From positions 62,001 through 126,000 of the forward strand of contig NZ_JBMERR010000004.1 in the NCBI RefSeq assembly GCF_048820915.1: 64,000 bases of DNA. The letters are read 5' to 3'. Made by a program: the position numbers and the translations under genes. Source of the DNA: Cribrihabitans_A pelagius (GTDB taxonomy: Bacteria; Pseudomonadota; Alphaproteobacteria; Rhodobacterales; Rhodobacteraceae). The notes below the pieces were generated by a model. The model did not search any database and was not told the origin of the DNA. It worked only from the letters and a program-made list of their open reading frames with translations. This document shows positions 1-8,248 of the stretch, piece by piece (the stretch's first letter is position 1; each line of letters starts with the position of its first letter).

Positions 1-682
1 GAAGCTCCGCCACAGCTTCCGCCGCCCAGAGATGCCCCGGCTTGCCGCCGACCTCCTCGCGCTCGGCCAGCAGCCGCCCGCCCATCTGGCTGTCTTCCTC
101 GCAAAGGATCACATCGGCGCCCGCCCGGCCTGCCTGCAAGGCCGCCATCAGCCCCGCAGGCCCGGAGCCGATCACCAATACGTCGCAGAAGGCATAGGCC
201 TTCTCGCAGGTGTCCGCGTCCGCCTCACCCGAAAGCGCGCCCAGCCCGGCCGCCCGGCGGATCACGGGCTCATAAAGCTTCTCCCAGAACCCCGCGGGCC
301 ACATGAAGGTCTTGTAATAAAACCCGGCGCCAAGGAAGGGCGCGGCGAGGTCGTTCACCGCCAAGAGATCCCTCTCCAGCGACGGCCAGCGGTTCTGGCT
401 GCGCGCCTCCAGCCCCTCGTACAGCTCCTGCCGGGTGGCGCGCACATTGGGGTCCTGCTGCCCGCCGCGGCCGATGGTGACCAGCGCGTTCGGCTCCTCG
501 CTGCCCGCGGTCAGCACGCCCCTCGGGCGGTGGTACTTGAAAGACCGCCCCACCAGATGCACCCCATTGGCCAGGAGCGCCGCCGCCAGCGGCTCGCCCT
601 CCAGCCCCATCATGTGGCGCCCGTCAAAGGAAAAGCTCACCGGCCGCGCCTCCGGGTTCAGCCCCTTGCCTGCCAGCCTCAT
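1..682 (-). CDS. soxA: Sarcosine oxidase alpha subunit, N-terminal part (cut by left edge)
   Basis: The large subunit of heterotetrameric sarcosine oxidase demethylates sarcosine to glycine in the cytoplasm, passing the one-carbon unit to tetrahydrofolate. Only about the first 227 residues are in the window. The N-terminus (MRLAGKGLNPE) is followed by the ferredoxin-like segment with GRSFKYHRPRG (about residues 38-48), then an FAD/NAD Rossmann segment reading VLVIGSGPAGLMAALQAG at about residues 180-197. The usual full length is near 1000 residues, so the rest lies left of position 1. The ATG overlaps the soxD stop as ATGA, which indicates translational coupling in a soxB-soxD-soxA order. soxG would be expected further left but cannot be seen. 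Confidence 0.93.
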   Translation of the reverse strand, partial: MRLAGKGLNPEARPVSFSFDGRHMMGLEGEPLAAALLANGVHLVGRSFKYHRPRGVLTAGSEEPNALVTIGRGGQQDPNVRATRQELYEGLEARSQNRWPSLERDLLAVNDLAAPFLGAGFYYKTFMWPAGFWEKLYEPVIRRAAGLGALSGEADADTCEKAYAFCDVLVIGSGPAGLMAALQAGRAGADVILCEEDSQMGGRLLAEREEVGGKPGHLWAAEAVAEL

Positions 683-948
683 GCCGCCCCTCCCAGTCCG
701 GCATCCGCTGCCAGCCGCACCGCCAGAACCGCGTGGCTCACGGTATCGCGCGTCACCACCAGCCAGGCGCCGCAGCCCATTTCGTGATACCACAGCTCCT
801 CCAGACGCCCGGCCGGGTTCTCACGCAGGTGCAGATAGCCGTGCCAGGCGTCCAGCCCCGCGCCATCCGGCGGCCGCAACGCTGCCGCCCCCTTCACGGT
901 AAACTCCCGCCGGTCCCGCTCGCCGCAGTGCGGACAGCTGATCCTCAT
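679..948 (-). CDS. soxD: Sarcosine oxidase delta subunit
   Basis: An 89-residue small subunit of heterotetrameric sarcosine oxidase. It begins MRISCPHCGERDRREF, which carries the zinc-binding CPHCG pair expected of SoxD. The segment LEELWYHEMGCGAWLVVTRDT supplies the third cysteine and the conserved HEMGCG/WL motif. Length is typical. It lies 90 bp after soxB and overlaps soxA by 4 bp (ATGA), so the three genes form one operon. I found no sign of damage. Confidence 0.95.
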   Translation of the reverse strand: MRISCPHCGERDRREFTVKGAAALRPPDGAGLDAWHGYLHLRENPAGRLEELWYHEMGCGAWLVVTRDTVSHAVLAVRLAADAGLGGAA

Positions 949-1038
949 GTTTCCCGCTCCTTCATCTTGCCGGAAATACTCCGGGGGTGAGGCCGCCAGG
1001 CCGAGGGGGCAGCGCCCCCTGCCACGCCTGCCACAAAG

Positions 1039-2292
1039 TCAATGCAGGTTGTGCTGGGCACCGGTGCCCTCCTCGTCCATCAGCCCCCGGCCGGTGCGGA
1101 ACCTGTCCAGCCGGAACTTCTCCGCCGACGGGTGCGGGCGGTCCGTGGCAATCAGATACGCATACGCATGACCCGAACCGGGCGTCGCCTTGAAGCCGCC
1201 GTAACACCAGCCGCAGTTCAGGTAGAGCCCGTCGACGGGTGCATGATCGATGATCGGCGAGCCATCCGGCGTCATGTCCATGATGCCGCCCCAGCTCCGC
1301 AGCAGCCGCGCCTTGCCGATGGCGGGCAGCATCGCCATGCAGGCCTCCATCGTGTGCTCCGCCATCGGCAGGTTGCCCCGCGCCGCGTAAGACGCGTAGA
1401 AATCCAGGTAGCTGCCAAACACCAGCCCGCCCTTGTCGGACTGGCTGATATAGAGATGCCCCTCGGCAAAGGTGATCACGTGGTCGATCAGCGGCTTCAG
1501 CCCTTCGGTCACGAAGGCCTGCAGCACGTGGCTTTCAATCGGCAGGGTGAGGCCGGCCATCGCCGCCACCTGGCCGGAGCGCCCGGCCGCCGCCAGCGCC
1601 ACTTTTCGCGCGCGGATCACCCCGCGGGAGGTCTGCACGCCGGTGACCCTGCCGTCCTCCACGTTGATGCCGGTCACCTCGCAGTTCTGGATCAGGTCCA
1701 CCCCGCGCATGTCCGCGCCGCGGGCATAGCCCCAGGCCACTGCATCATGGCGCGCGGTGCCCGCCCGGCGCTGCATCAGCGCGCCCCTGATCGGGAAGCG
1801 GTTGCTCTCGTAGTTCAGAAACGGCGCCAGCCTGCGCAACTGTTCGCGGTCCAGCAGCTCGGCATCGTCGCCCTGGTTCACGATGGCATTGCCCCGCCGC
1901 ACCGCGGCGTCTCGCTGGCCGTCGTTGTGAAAGACGTTGAGGATACCGCGCTGCGACATCATCGCGTTGTAGTTCAGATCCTGCTCCAGCCCCTCCCAGA
2001 GCTTCAGCGAATGCGAATAAAACTCGGAATTGCCGGGAAGGTAGTAATTGGCGCGCACGATGGTGGTGTTGCGCCCGACGTTGCCGCCGCCGAGATAGCC
2101 CTTCTCCAGCACCGCCACATTGGTGATCCCGTGCTCCTTGGCGAGGTAATAGGCGGTCGCCAGCCCATGCCCGCCGCCGCCGATGATCACCACGTCATAA
2201 CTGCGCTTGGGCTCCGGGTCGCGCCACTGCGGCCGCCAGCCCTTGTTGCCGGTCATCCCCTCGCGCAGCACGCGCCAGCCCGAAAACCGCAT
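1039..2292 (-). CDS. soxB: Sarcosine oxidase beta subunit
   Basis: A 417-residue flavoprotein subunit that carries the FAD and FMN-linked demethylation chemistry of heterotetrameric sarcosine oxidase. The N-terminal FAD-binding motif VVIIGGGGHGLATAYYLA sits at about residues 34-51, followed by LEKGYLGGGNVGRNTTI. Near the C-terminus are GWCYGGFKATPGSG and a histidine-rich substrate region. An upstream in-frame start exists, but ATG 2292 (MRFSGWRVLREG) is chosen because it matches the usual SoxB N-terminus and has GGGGAG about 7 bases upstream. It is the first gene of the sox operon, so the promoter should lie between 2293 and about 2450. Confidence 0.95.
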   Translation of the reverse strand: MRFSGWRVLREGMTGNKGWRPQWRDPEPKRSYDVVIIGGGGHGLATAYYLAKEHGITNVAVLEKGYLGGGNVGRNTTIVRANYYLPGNSEFYSHSLKLWEGLEQDLNYNAMMSQRGILNVFHNDGQRDAAVRRGNAIVNQGDDAELLDREQLRRLAPFLNYESNRFPIRGALMQRRAGTARHDAVAWGYARGADMRGVDLIQNCEVTGINVEDGRVTGVQTSRGVIRARKVALAAAGRSGQVAAMAGLTLPIESHVLQAFVTEGLKPLIDHVITFAEGHLYISQSDKGGLVFGSYLDFYASYAARGNLPMAEHTMEACMAMLPAIGKARLLRSWGGIMDMTPDGSPIIDHAPVDGLYLNCGWCYGGFKATPGSGHAYAYLIATDRPHPSAEKFRLDRFRTGRGLMDEEGTGAQHNLH

Positions 2293-2485
2293 GCCATTTC
2301 TCCCCGTTAGACAGCCACCCGCCCCGCAGCGCGGCTGGCGGCAGGACATACGAACTGCGAATATCTGTCCAGTCCAAAATCACCGCCCAGCGCACGCGGC
2401 GCAGCAAACAGGGCACACTCAATAAGCAGGCAGCGGTTCAGTTTGCCCAGTGGCAATCTTCAAGAAAATTCCAGGGAGAGCCACG

Positions 2486-3118
2486 ATGCGCCGCTGCACA
2501 GTAATACTGATTTCGCTGCTCACATTGGCGGTGCCGGCTAAAGTCTGGGGTGAGAAAGCTGCAGGTATCCTTAGCCCCGCGGACATCCAGGAGCGCTATC
2601 AGGAAGCTGCGGACGAATGGCCCGAAATTCCGGAATGGGTGCTTCTGGCCTTCGCCGCACCGCTGGACCGCCGTTTCTTCGACAAGAAGCCGCACTTCTC
2701 AAGAGTTACGGGCACTGTGACGGGCTGGCACGTTCAGCCGGGGGCAGGACGGCTGCAAAGTTATGCAACGGCCTATATCATCGGGCAGGCCCTGTCGCAT
2801 CACCAGATCCTGACCTGGCACGTGAACCAGGTATTCCTCGGCCAAGGCTGCTTTGGCGTTTCCGGCGCTGCCATGGCCTACTTCGGCAAGACAGCCGAGG
2901 AACTGACCCTTGGGGAAGCGGCCTATCTCGCAGGCCTGCCCATAGCCCCTGCGGTCTTCCATCCTTTCAGATCGTATGAACGCGCGGTTCAAAGGAGAAA
3001 CTTCGCGCTTGGGGAAATTCTGAAAGCAGGATTTATTATTAAATCCGAAGCGACAGCGGCAATGGGGAAGCCGCTGATTGTCCGCGACCCTCTGGGCACC
3101 TGCGGCAGCCGCGGCTAG
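2486..3118 (+). CDS. GT51 transglycosylase-like protein lacking catalytic glutamates
   Basis: A 210-residue secreted or membrane-anchored protein resembling the glycosyltransferase-51 domain of penicillin-binding proteins and MtgA. A signal or anchor helix covers about residues 4-22. The conserved part is clear at residues 107-155 (ILTWHVNQVFLG, then AYFGKTAEELTLGEAAYLAGLP). However, motif 1, normally EDRRF, reads LDRRF with Leu at about residue 60. The GGSTITQQ motif is shortened, and the RKxxE motif aligns to GRLQS with Ser at about residue 92. Both catalytic glutamates are therefore missing, and the domain is probably not an active polymerase. ATG 2486 is preferred to GTG 2450 because GGGAGAG lies just upstream. 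It stands alone, so its role is unknown. Confidence 0.75.
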   Translation: MRRCTVILISLLTLAVPAKVWGEKAAGILSPADIQERYQEAADEWPEIPEWVLLAFAAPLDRRFFDKKPHFSRVTGTVTGWHVQPGAGRLQSYATAYIIGQALSHHQILTWHVNQVFLGQGCFGVSGAAMAYFGKTAEELTLGEAAYLAGLPIAPAVFHPFRSYERAVQRRNFALGEILKAGFIIKSEATAAMGKPLIVRDPLGTCGSRG

Positions 3119-3204
3119 CCGGCCGCGGCAGGAACGCGAAGCGCAATGGCGGAGGCGCCGCCGCAGCGCATCCCGGACGGGTCAGACAGTATTGCGGCCC
3201 GCGC

Positions 3205-3423
3205 TCACCCGCAGCAGTCCTTCCCCATTTGCACCGGCGGGCAAGCCACGGTGCCGTAGGAGCAATAGACGCAGCAGTCGCCCGGCTTGGGCCGCAGCAG
3301 CGCCTTGCAGGAGGGACATTCATAGAACCACTGGCAGGAGTCGGTTGGCATCGTGCCGGTCTCCGCATGCCCGCATTCCGGGCAGGTCACCTTGCTTTCC
3401 AGCACCACGGATTGCTCTGTCAT
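3205..3423 (-). CDS. GDCCVxC-motif small metal-associated protein
   Basis: A 72-residue cysteine-rich protein with CPECGH near the N-terminus, CPSCK at about residues 37-41 and the family hallmark GDCCVYCSYGTVACPPVQ at residues 48-65. This family often neighbours mercury-transport genes, and some members carry selenocysteine. All positions here are ordinary Cys codons. It starts one base after the merT-like stop codon, so translation is very likely coupled. The function is not established. Metal handling is inferred from the cysteines and the neighbour. Confidence 0.85.
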   Translation of the reverse strand: MTEQSVVLESKVTCPECGHAETGTMPTDSCQWFYECPSCKALLRPKPGDCCVYCSYGTVACPPVQMGKDCCG

Positions 3424-3424
3424 C

Positions 3425-3748
3425 TTACATCCACGTAATCAAATAATCGTTAATCCGGGCTTCGTTCACCACAACACCCCACGCCAGGCCGGTCACTGCG
3501 GCGCTCCCCGCAAGCCACCATTTCAGCTTCGCAACCGCGCCGTGCCGGTAAGACACCCACCACGACACCGCAACCAGCAGGGTCGAGAGCGCCAGCACAT
3601 AATAGCTGGCCGCCGCAATTTTCCCAAACATCGCAAAGCCGCCGCCCCCCAGGCCCAGCAGCATCATCGTCATCGGCAAGACACAGCAACTTGCCGCTCC
3701 AAGCGCAGATACTGATCCCAAGCAGCTCACTCCCAGGTGTTTCTCCAT
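3425..3748 (-). CDS. merT: MerT-like mercuric transport membrane protein
   Basis: A 107-residue inner-membrane protein with three or four hydrophobic helices. The first carries the vicinal cysteine motif SCCVLP at about residues 20-25, which is typical of MerT, where it accepts Hg(II) for import. GLGGGGFAMFGKI follows in a position usual for the family. The ribosome site GGAGGAAAGCA precedes ATG 3748. It is the first gene transcribed from the MerR-type promoter at 3800-3830 and is followed by the GDCCVxC gene. No merA reductase or merP is present, so the substrate could be another thiophilic metal. Confidence 0.8.
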   Translation of the reverse strand: MEKHLGVSCLGSVSALGAASCCVLPMTMMLLGLGGGGFAMFGKIAAASYYVLALSTLLVAVSWWVSYRHGAVAKLKWWLAGSAAVTGLAWGVVVNEARINDYLITWM

Positions 3749-3799
3749 TGCTTTCCTCCGCTGGCATCGTTTCGCCGCATTGCAGCTCCTGTGCCTGAG

Positions 3800-3830
3800 G
3801 GTATAACTTCTGTAGCGGCTACAGGATCAA
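3800..3830 (-). promoter_or_regulatory. MerR-type promoter/operator for merT
   Basis: Read on the minus strand, a -35 box TTGATC (3825-3830) and a -10 box TATACC (3800-3805) are separated by 19 bp. Such an overlong spacer is characteristic of MerR-activated promoters. The spacer contains the perfect dyad CTGTAGC-C-GCTACAG (3810-3824). It sits between divergent merT and merR, so it probably controls both. Confidence 0.85.
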
Positions 3831-3845
3831 GAGAAACGGTATCAC

Positions 3846-4241
3846 ATGATTGCGATAGGAGAGGCGTCCAGGCAGAGCGGGGTCGGCATCGAAACAATCC
3901 GCTATTACGAGCGGGAAGGAATCGTGCCCAGGCCGGCGCGGGCTGCGAACAACAGGCGCCTTTATTCGGCGCAGGACGTGGGCAGGCTGCGCTTTCTGAA
4001 ACGGTGCCGCGATCTCGGGTTTCCGCTTTCAGACGCGAAGACACTGCTCGCCCTTTCCGAAGGGGGCGGCGAAGACTGCCGGGCCGTGCGGGAAATGGCA
4101 GAGCTTCACATTGCCGGCATACGCAACAAGATCGATGAACTCAGGCGCCTGGAAGCCGCGCTGAAGGAACTTACGGCCAATTGCGTTCGGGGAAACCTCT
4201 CCTGCCCGTTGCTGCACGAGTTGCGCACCGTGCTGGACTGA
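3846..4241 (+). CDS. merR: MerR-family metal-responsive regulator
   Basis: A 131-residue regulator. The N-terminal winged helix-turn-helix reads IGEASRQSGVGIETIRYYE, then NNRRLYSAQDVGRLRF. A dimerisation coiled coil covers about residues 80-112. Metal-site cysteines sit at about residues 78, 113 and 120. Mercury MerR proteins use three cysteines in matching places, but here the last pair is spaced C-x6-C rather than C-x8-C. Length is close to the 130-145 usual for the family. It is divergent from the merT-like gene and the intergenic dyad is its likely operator. Hg(II) or a related thiophilic metal is the probable signal. Confidence 0.88.
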   Translation: MIAIGEASRQSGVGIETIRYYEREGIVPRPARAANNRRLYSAQDVGRLRFLKRCRDLGFPLSDAKTLLALSEGGGEDCRAVREMAELHIAGIRNKIDELRRLEAALKELTANCVRGNLSCPLLHELRTVLD

Positions 4242-4255
4242 ACGCGGTCTCATCG

Positions 4256-4284
4256 AAAAAGGGCGGAAGGTTGCCCCTCCGCCC
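4256..4284 (-). terminator. Intrinsic terminator after glutamate dehydrogenase
   Basis: Stem GGGCGGA (4261-4267) pairs with TCCGCCC (4278-4284). On the minus strand the hairpin is followed by five T residues (complement of 4256-4260). It lies 26 bp beyond the dehydrogenase stop codon and between convergent merR and gdh. Confidence 0.75.
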
Positions 4285-4309
4285 CGCCGTTCCATGCTCC
4301 AAGCGCCGC

Positions 4310-5740
4310 TTACAGGCCCTTGGCGTGGTAGCTCTTGGCGACCTTGTCGATCGACACCAGATAGGCGGCGGTGCGCAGGTCGGTGACGTCGTCGCGGCTG
4401 TGCCAGACCTCGCGCATCGACTGGTAGGCCACCCGCATGGTGTCATCGAGACCGGAACGCACCAGTTCCAGCTCGCCCGCGCCTTTCAGGTACTTGTTTT
4501 TGAAGTTCGGGGACATCGACCAGGTTTCGCCCATCACATCGTCCAAGCGTTGCAGCTCGTCGATCACCAGCTGGTGCCGCGCCTCTTCCTGGCGCCGCTG
4601 CATGCGGCCGAACCGGATGTGGGAAAGGTTCTTGACCCATTCGAAATAGGAGACGGTCACACCGCCGGCGTTGGCGTACATGTCCGGGATGATCACGCAG
4701 CCCTTCTTGCGCAGCACCTCGTCGGCGCCCGCGGTGACCGGTCCGTTTGCGGCCTCGATGATCAAGGGCGCGGTGATCCGCTCGGCGTTGCCGAGGTTGA
4801 TCACCCCTTCCAGCGCCGCCGGGATCAGGATGTCGCATTCCTCTTCCATCAGCAGCGCGCCGTCTTCGACAAAGCGTGCATCCGGGTAACCGGTGATGCC
4901 GCCGTGCTTGACGATCCAGTTGTGCACCGCCTCCACGTCGAGCCCGTCGGGGCTGAACAGCCCGCCGTCCCGCTCGATGATGCCGGTGATGCGGGCGCCG
5001 TCTTCCTCGGCCAGGAAGGAGGCCGCGTGATAGCCCACATTGCCAAGCCCCTGCACGATGACGCGCTTGCCTTCCAGCGAGCCGGTCAGCCCGGCGGCGG
5101 CCATGTCGTCGGGATGGCGGAAGAACTCGCGCAGGGCGTATTGCACACCACGCCCCGTGGCCTCGACCCGGCCCGCGATGCCGCCGGCGTTCAAGGGCTT
5201 GCCGGTGACGCAGGCCTTGGAGTTGATGTCGGTGGTGTTCATCCGCGCATATTGGTCGGCAATCCAGGCCATTTCGCGCTCGCCGGTGCCCATGTCGGGC
5301 GCGGGCACGTTCTGGGAGGGGTTGATCAGGTCGCGCTTGGCCAGCTCATAGGCGAAGCGGCGGGTGATCAGCTCCAGCTCGTGCTCTTCATACTCGCGCG
5401 GGTCGATGCACAGGCCGCCCTTGGAGCCGCCAAAGGGCGCTTCCACCAGGGCGCATTTATAGGTCATCAGGGCCGCCAGCGCCTCCACCTCGTCCTGGTT
5501 CACCGCGGGGGAATAGCGGATGCCGCCCTTCACGGGCTCCATATGTTCCGAATGCACAGAACGGTAGCCGGTGAAGGTATGCATGCTGCCGCGCAGGCGC
5601 ACCCCGAACCGCACCGTGTAAGTCGCGTTGCAGACCCGGATCTTCTCCTCCAGCCCGGGCGGGAGATCCATCAGGGAAACGGCTCTGTTGAACATCAGGT
5701 CCACGCTTTCGCGAAAACTGGGTTCTGTGCGGCTGCTCAT
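4310..5740 (-). CDS. Glutamate (Glu/Leu/Phe/Val) dehydrogenase
   Basis: A 476-residue cytoplasmic oxidoreductase interconverting glutamate and 2-oxoglutarate plus ammonia, linking nitrogen assimilation and amino acid breakdown. The substrate domain carries PVKGGIRYSP, then KCALVEAPFGGSKGG with the catalytic lysine, and VPAPDMGTGEREM with the catalytic aspartate. The Rossmann domain carries VIVQGLGNVGYHA. The ATG at 5740 is chosen over an upstream start because GGAGAAG lies close before it and the protein then has the standard length. It is a single-gene unit with its own terminator. Cofactor preference cannot be read reliably. Confidence 0.93.
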   Translation of the reverse strand: MSSRTEPSFRESVDLMFNRAVSLMDLPPGLEEKIRVCNATYTVRFGVRLRGSMHTFTGYRSVHSEHMEPVKGGIRYSPAVNQDEVEALAALMTYKCALVEAPFGGSKGGLCIDPREYEEHELELITRRFAYELAKRDLINPSQNVPAPDMGTGEREMAWIADQYARMNTTDINSKACVTGKPLNAGGIAGRVEATGRGVQYALREFFRHPDDMAAAGLTGSLEGKRVIVQGLGNVGYHAASFLAEEDGARITGIIERDGGLFSPDGLDVEAVHNWIVKHGGITGYPDARFVEDGALLMEEECDILIPAALEGVINLGNAERITAPLIIEAANGPVTAGADEVLRKKGCVIIPDMYANAGGVTVSYFEWVKNLSHIRFGRMQRRQEEARHQLVIDELQRLDDVMGETWSMSPNFKNKYLKGAGELELVRSGLDDTMRVAYQSMREVWHSRDDVTDLRTAAYLVSIDKVAKSYHAKGL

Positions 5741-6074
5741 GTAAACTTCTCCGTACTCAAACATCGACTCGGTGCCGAATGTGCCCTCACTTTATGCAGA
5801 GACGATTACCGAGTGCGACCTTTTTGACCCTTTCCCGGCGCAAAGAATCGGCCTCCGACCGCAAATTTTTGATTCGCGTCCCGCCCGCCCGGGAGTGATG
5901 CCCGACCGCGGAGCACGCCAGGGCCGCCGTGCCGGAGCCGCCGGAACCGGAACAATTGTACGCATTGCGGCCCGCCTCCGCCCCATTTCGGCCATGTTCA
6001 CCAAGCATTAACAGTTGCGAATTGCGCAGCCCGCCTTGCGCCGCGCAGCGCTCTGCCGCCCGGGGGATGTCCAT
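5741..6074. other. Intergenic region between divergent gdh and TadG-like gene
   Basis: 334 bp between divergent starts. It contains an AT-rich patch around 5770-5870, where promoters for both genes are expected, and a GC-rich palindromic stretch of alternating GCC/GGC around 5925-5955. I see no convincing ORF. Confidence 0.4.
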
Positions 6075-7712
6075 ATGTCTGCACGCCATCGCAATACCAC
6101 CGTCCTCAGCAGCCGCCTGCTTGCGCAGGCCCGCGCCTTCCGACGGCAGGAGGAGGGCGTCCTGGCCAAGCCGCTGGTGTTCTTCTTTCTGTCGATGCTG
6201 GCGGTCGGCGGCATCGGCGTCGACCTGATGCGGATGGAGCGCGACCGCACGGTACTGCAATACACCCTCGACCGCGCGGTGCTGGCGGCAGCCGACCTCG
6301 ACCAGCCGAAGGCACCGGAAGTGGTAGTGCAGGACTACCTGAGCAAAGCGGGGCTCGAAGACTATTACCAGGCACCGGTCGTGCAGGAGGGGCTCGGCTA
6401 CAAAAGCGTGGAGAGCACCATCGACACCACCTTCCCTGCGCATCTCCTGAAGTTCGCGGGCGGCGACAACCTGCCGCTCTACGCCAACGCCCGGGCCGAG
6501 GAGACGATCGGCAGTGTGGAGATTTCGATGGTGCTCGATATCTCCGGCTCGATGCGCTCGAACAACCGCCTCACCAACCTGAAGACCGCAGCGCACAGCT
6601 TCGTCGACCAGATCACCCAGAATACGGACGTCAGCAACCTGTCGATCTCGATCATTCCCTACGCCACGCAGGTGAACGTCGGCGAGGCCCTGCTGAGCAA
6701 GTACAACGTCTCGCAGGAGCACAATTACTCGTTCTGCGTGAACTTCATCAAGGACCAGTTCAGCAAGCACACGCTCAGCCGCACAGAACCGCTGGAGCGC
6801 ACCGCGCATTTCGACACGTTCACCTATTCGGAGAACATGATCTCTTCGCCCGTCTGCCCGACGCGCGCGGGCTCGCAGATCCTGCCGTTCACGAATAATG
6901 CGGCGACCCTGCATGCCTACATCGATACCCTGTCGGCAAACGGCAACACCTCGATCGACATCGGCATGAAATGGGGCAGCGCCCTGCTCGACCCGACCGC
7001 GCGCAGCGTTGTCAGCGACCTGATCGCCGAAGGCGAAATCGCCGCGGCCTTTTCCGGCCGCCCCACGGACTACGGCAGCGGCGACACGCTGAAGATCATC
7101 ATCCTGATGTCGGACGGCCAGAACACCAACCAGTACATGCTGAACCCATCGCGCCGCGAGGGCTTGTCGGACGTCTGGCATAACCCGGATGCCAACACTT
7201 ACCCGGGCAACGACGGCTCCGGCGCTTACTCAGTGTACCACTCGAACGGGCAGAAGAGTTATTACTGGGCGCATATGAACCGGTGGGAGGATCACCCCTA
7301 CGGCAACGGCACATATGAAATTTGCGATAGTTATGGGTGTGAAACGGTGCAAGAAGAAGGCACGGCAACCCGCCTCGAATACCCCGAGCTCTTCGCCCGC
7401 GCCTCGCTCGCCTGGATCGCCCGCTACATCTACGAATTCAGCAGCAGCGCCTGGTCGGACTGGTTCACCGCGGGCCGCTACTTCCATAACCGGACCGCCA
7501 AGGACCAGCACACCAAGGCCATCTGCGGCATCACCAAGGACCAGGGGGTGATCATCTATTCGGTGGGTTTCGAGGCGCCGTCCAACGGCATGAGGGTGCT
7601 GGAGGACTGCGCCAGCTCGCCTGCCCATTTCTTCGACGTCGAAGGGCTGGAGATCAGCGATGCCTTCTCCTCCATCGCCACTTCCATCCGCCAGCTGAGG
7701 CTGACCCAATGA
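6075..7712 (+). CDS. TadG-like pilus-assembly protein with von Willebrand A domain
   Basis: A 545-residue protein. A single hydrophobic N-terminal helix (about residues 31-47, FFFLSMLAVGGIGVDLM) follows a short basic cytoplasmic tail, as in TadE/TadG pseudopilin-like proteins. The large extracytoplasmic part contains a vWA domain with the metal-ion-dependent adhesion site DISGSM (about residues 156-161) and a later MSDGQNTN. ATG 6075 is chosen because GGGGGA precedes it and the protein then begins with the basic segment before the membrane helix. It overlaps the next gene by 4 bp (ATGA). Related proteins belong to Tad/Flp secretion clusters, but no ATPase or pilin genes are in the window. Confidence 0.85.
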   Translation: MSARHRNTTVLSSRLLAQARAFRRQEEGVLAKPLVFFFLSMLAVGGIGVDLMRMERDRTVLQYTLDRAVLAAADLDQPKAPEVVVQDYLSKAGLEDYYQAPVVQEGLGYKSVESTIDTTFPAHLLKFAGGDNLPLYANARAEETIGSVEISMVLDISGSMRSNNRLTNLKTAAHSFVDQITQNTDVSNLSISIIPYATQVNVGEALLSKYNVSQEHNYSFCVNFIKDQFSKHTLSRTEPLERTAHFDTFTYSENMISSPVCPTRAGSQILPFTNNAATLHAYIDTLSANGNTSIDIGMKWGSALLDPTARSVVSDLIAEGEIAAAFSGRPTDYGSGDTLKIIILMSDGQNTNQYMLNPSRREGLSDVWHNPDANTYPGNDGSGAYSVYHSNGQKSYYWAHMNRWEDHPYGNGTYEICDSYGCETVQEEGTATRLEYPELFARASLAWIARYIYEFSSSAWSDWFTAGRYFHNRTAKDQHTKAICGITKDQGVIIYSVGFEAPSNGMRVLEDCASSPAHFFDVEGLEISDAFSSIATSIRQLRLTQ

Positions 7713-8245
7713 TCGCCCGCGCATCTGGGACGCTGCGCCGGTTCCGGTCCCGCGAGGACGGCAATGCCACGGTCGAATTCGCCATCGTCATCCCCGCCTT
7801 CCTGATGATCCTGATGTCCACGGTCGAGCTGGGCCTGATCAACATCCGCCACTCGCAGCTGGAGCGCGCGCTGGACGAAACCGTGCGCAGCATGCGACTG
7901 AGCACCGGGGCCGACATGACTCACAACGCGATCCGCGACGAGGTCTGCACCCGCTCCGGTTTCATCGAGGATTGCACAACCTCCTTGCGGCTGGAACTGC
8001 TGCAGATGGATCCATTCGCCTGGACCGGAATCGATCCGGTGCCGGACTGCGTCGACAAGATCGAGGATGTCCAGCCGGTGCGAAATTTCCAGAACGGGCG
8101 CTCGAACGAGCTGATGGTTGTCCGCGCCTGTATGAAGTTCAAGCCGGTCTTTCCGGCCTGGGGCCTGGGCGGCAGCCTGGGCAAGGACGCGGACGGCCGC
8201 ATCAGCCTCACCGCCGCTTCCGCATTCGTTCACGAGCCGAGGTAG
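7709..8245 (+). CDS. TadE-like membrane pseudopilin protein
   Basis: A 178-residue protein beginning with a basic stretch and then the TadE signature REDGNATVEFAIVIPAFLMILMSTVELGL at about residues 15-43 (GNATVEFA, then a transmembrane helix). The remainder is a predicted periplasmic domain with several cysteines (CTRSGFIEDC, PDC, RAC) that may form disulfides. It overlaps the upstream vWA gene by 4 bp and is 3 bp from the next TadE-like gene, so the three are one operon. The probable role is as a minor component of a Tad-type surface apparatus. Confidence 0.85.
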   Translation: MIARASGTLRRFRSREDGNATVEFAIVIPAFLMILMSTVELGLINIRHSQLERALDETVRSMRLSTGADMTHNAIRDEVCTRSGFIEDCTTSLRLELLQMDPFAWTGIDPVPDCVDKIEDVQPVRNFQNGRSNELMVVRACMKFKPVFPAWGLGGSLGKDADGRISLTAASAFVHEPR

Positions 8246-8248
8246 ACC

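Noticed and set aside
4181..5827. A 548-codon plus-strand frame antisense to glutamate dehydrogenase
   Set aside because: It mirrors the high-GC third codon positions of a well-supported minus-strand gene and has no domain.
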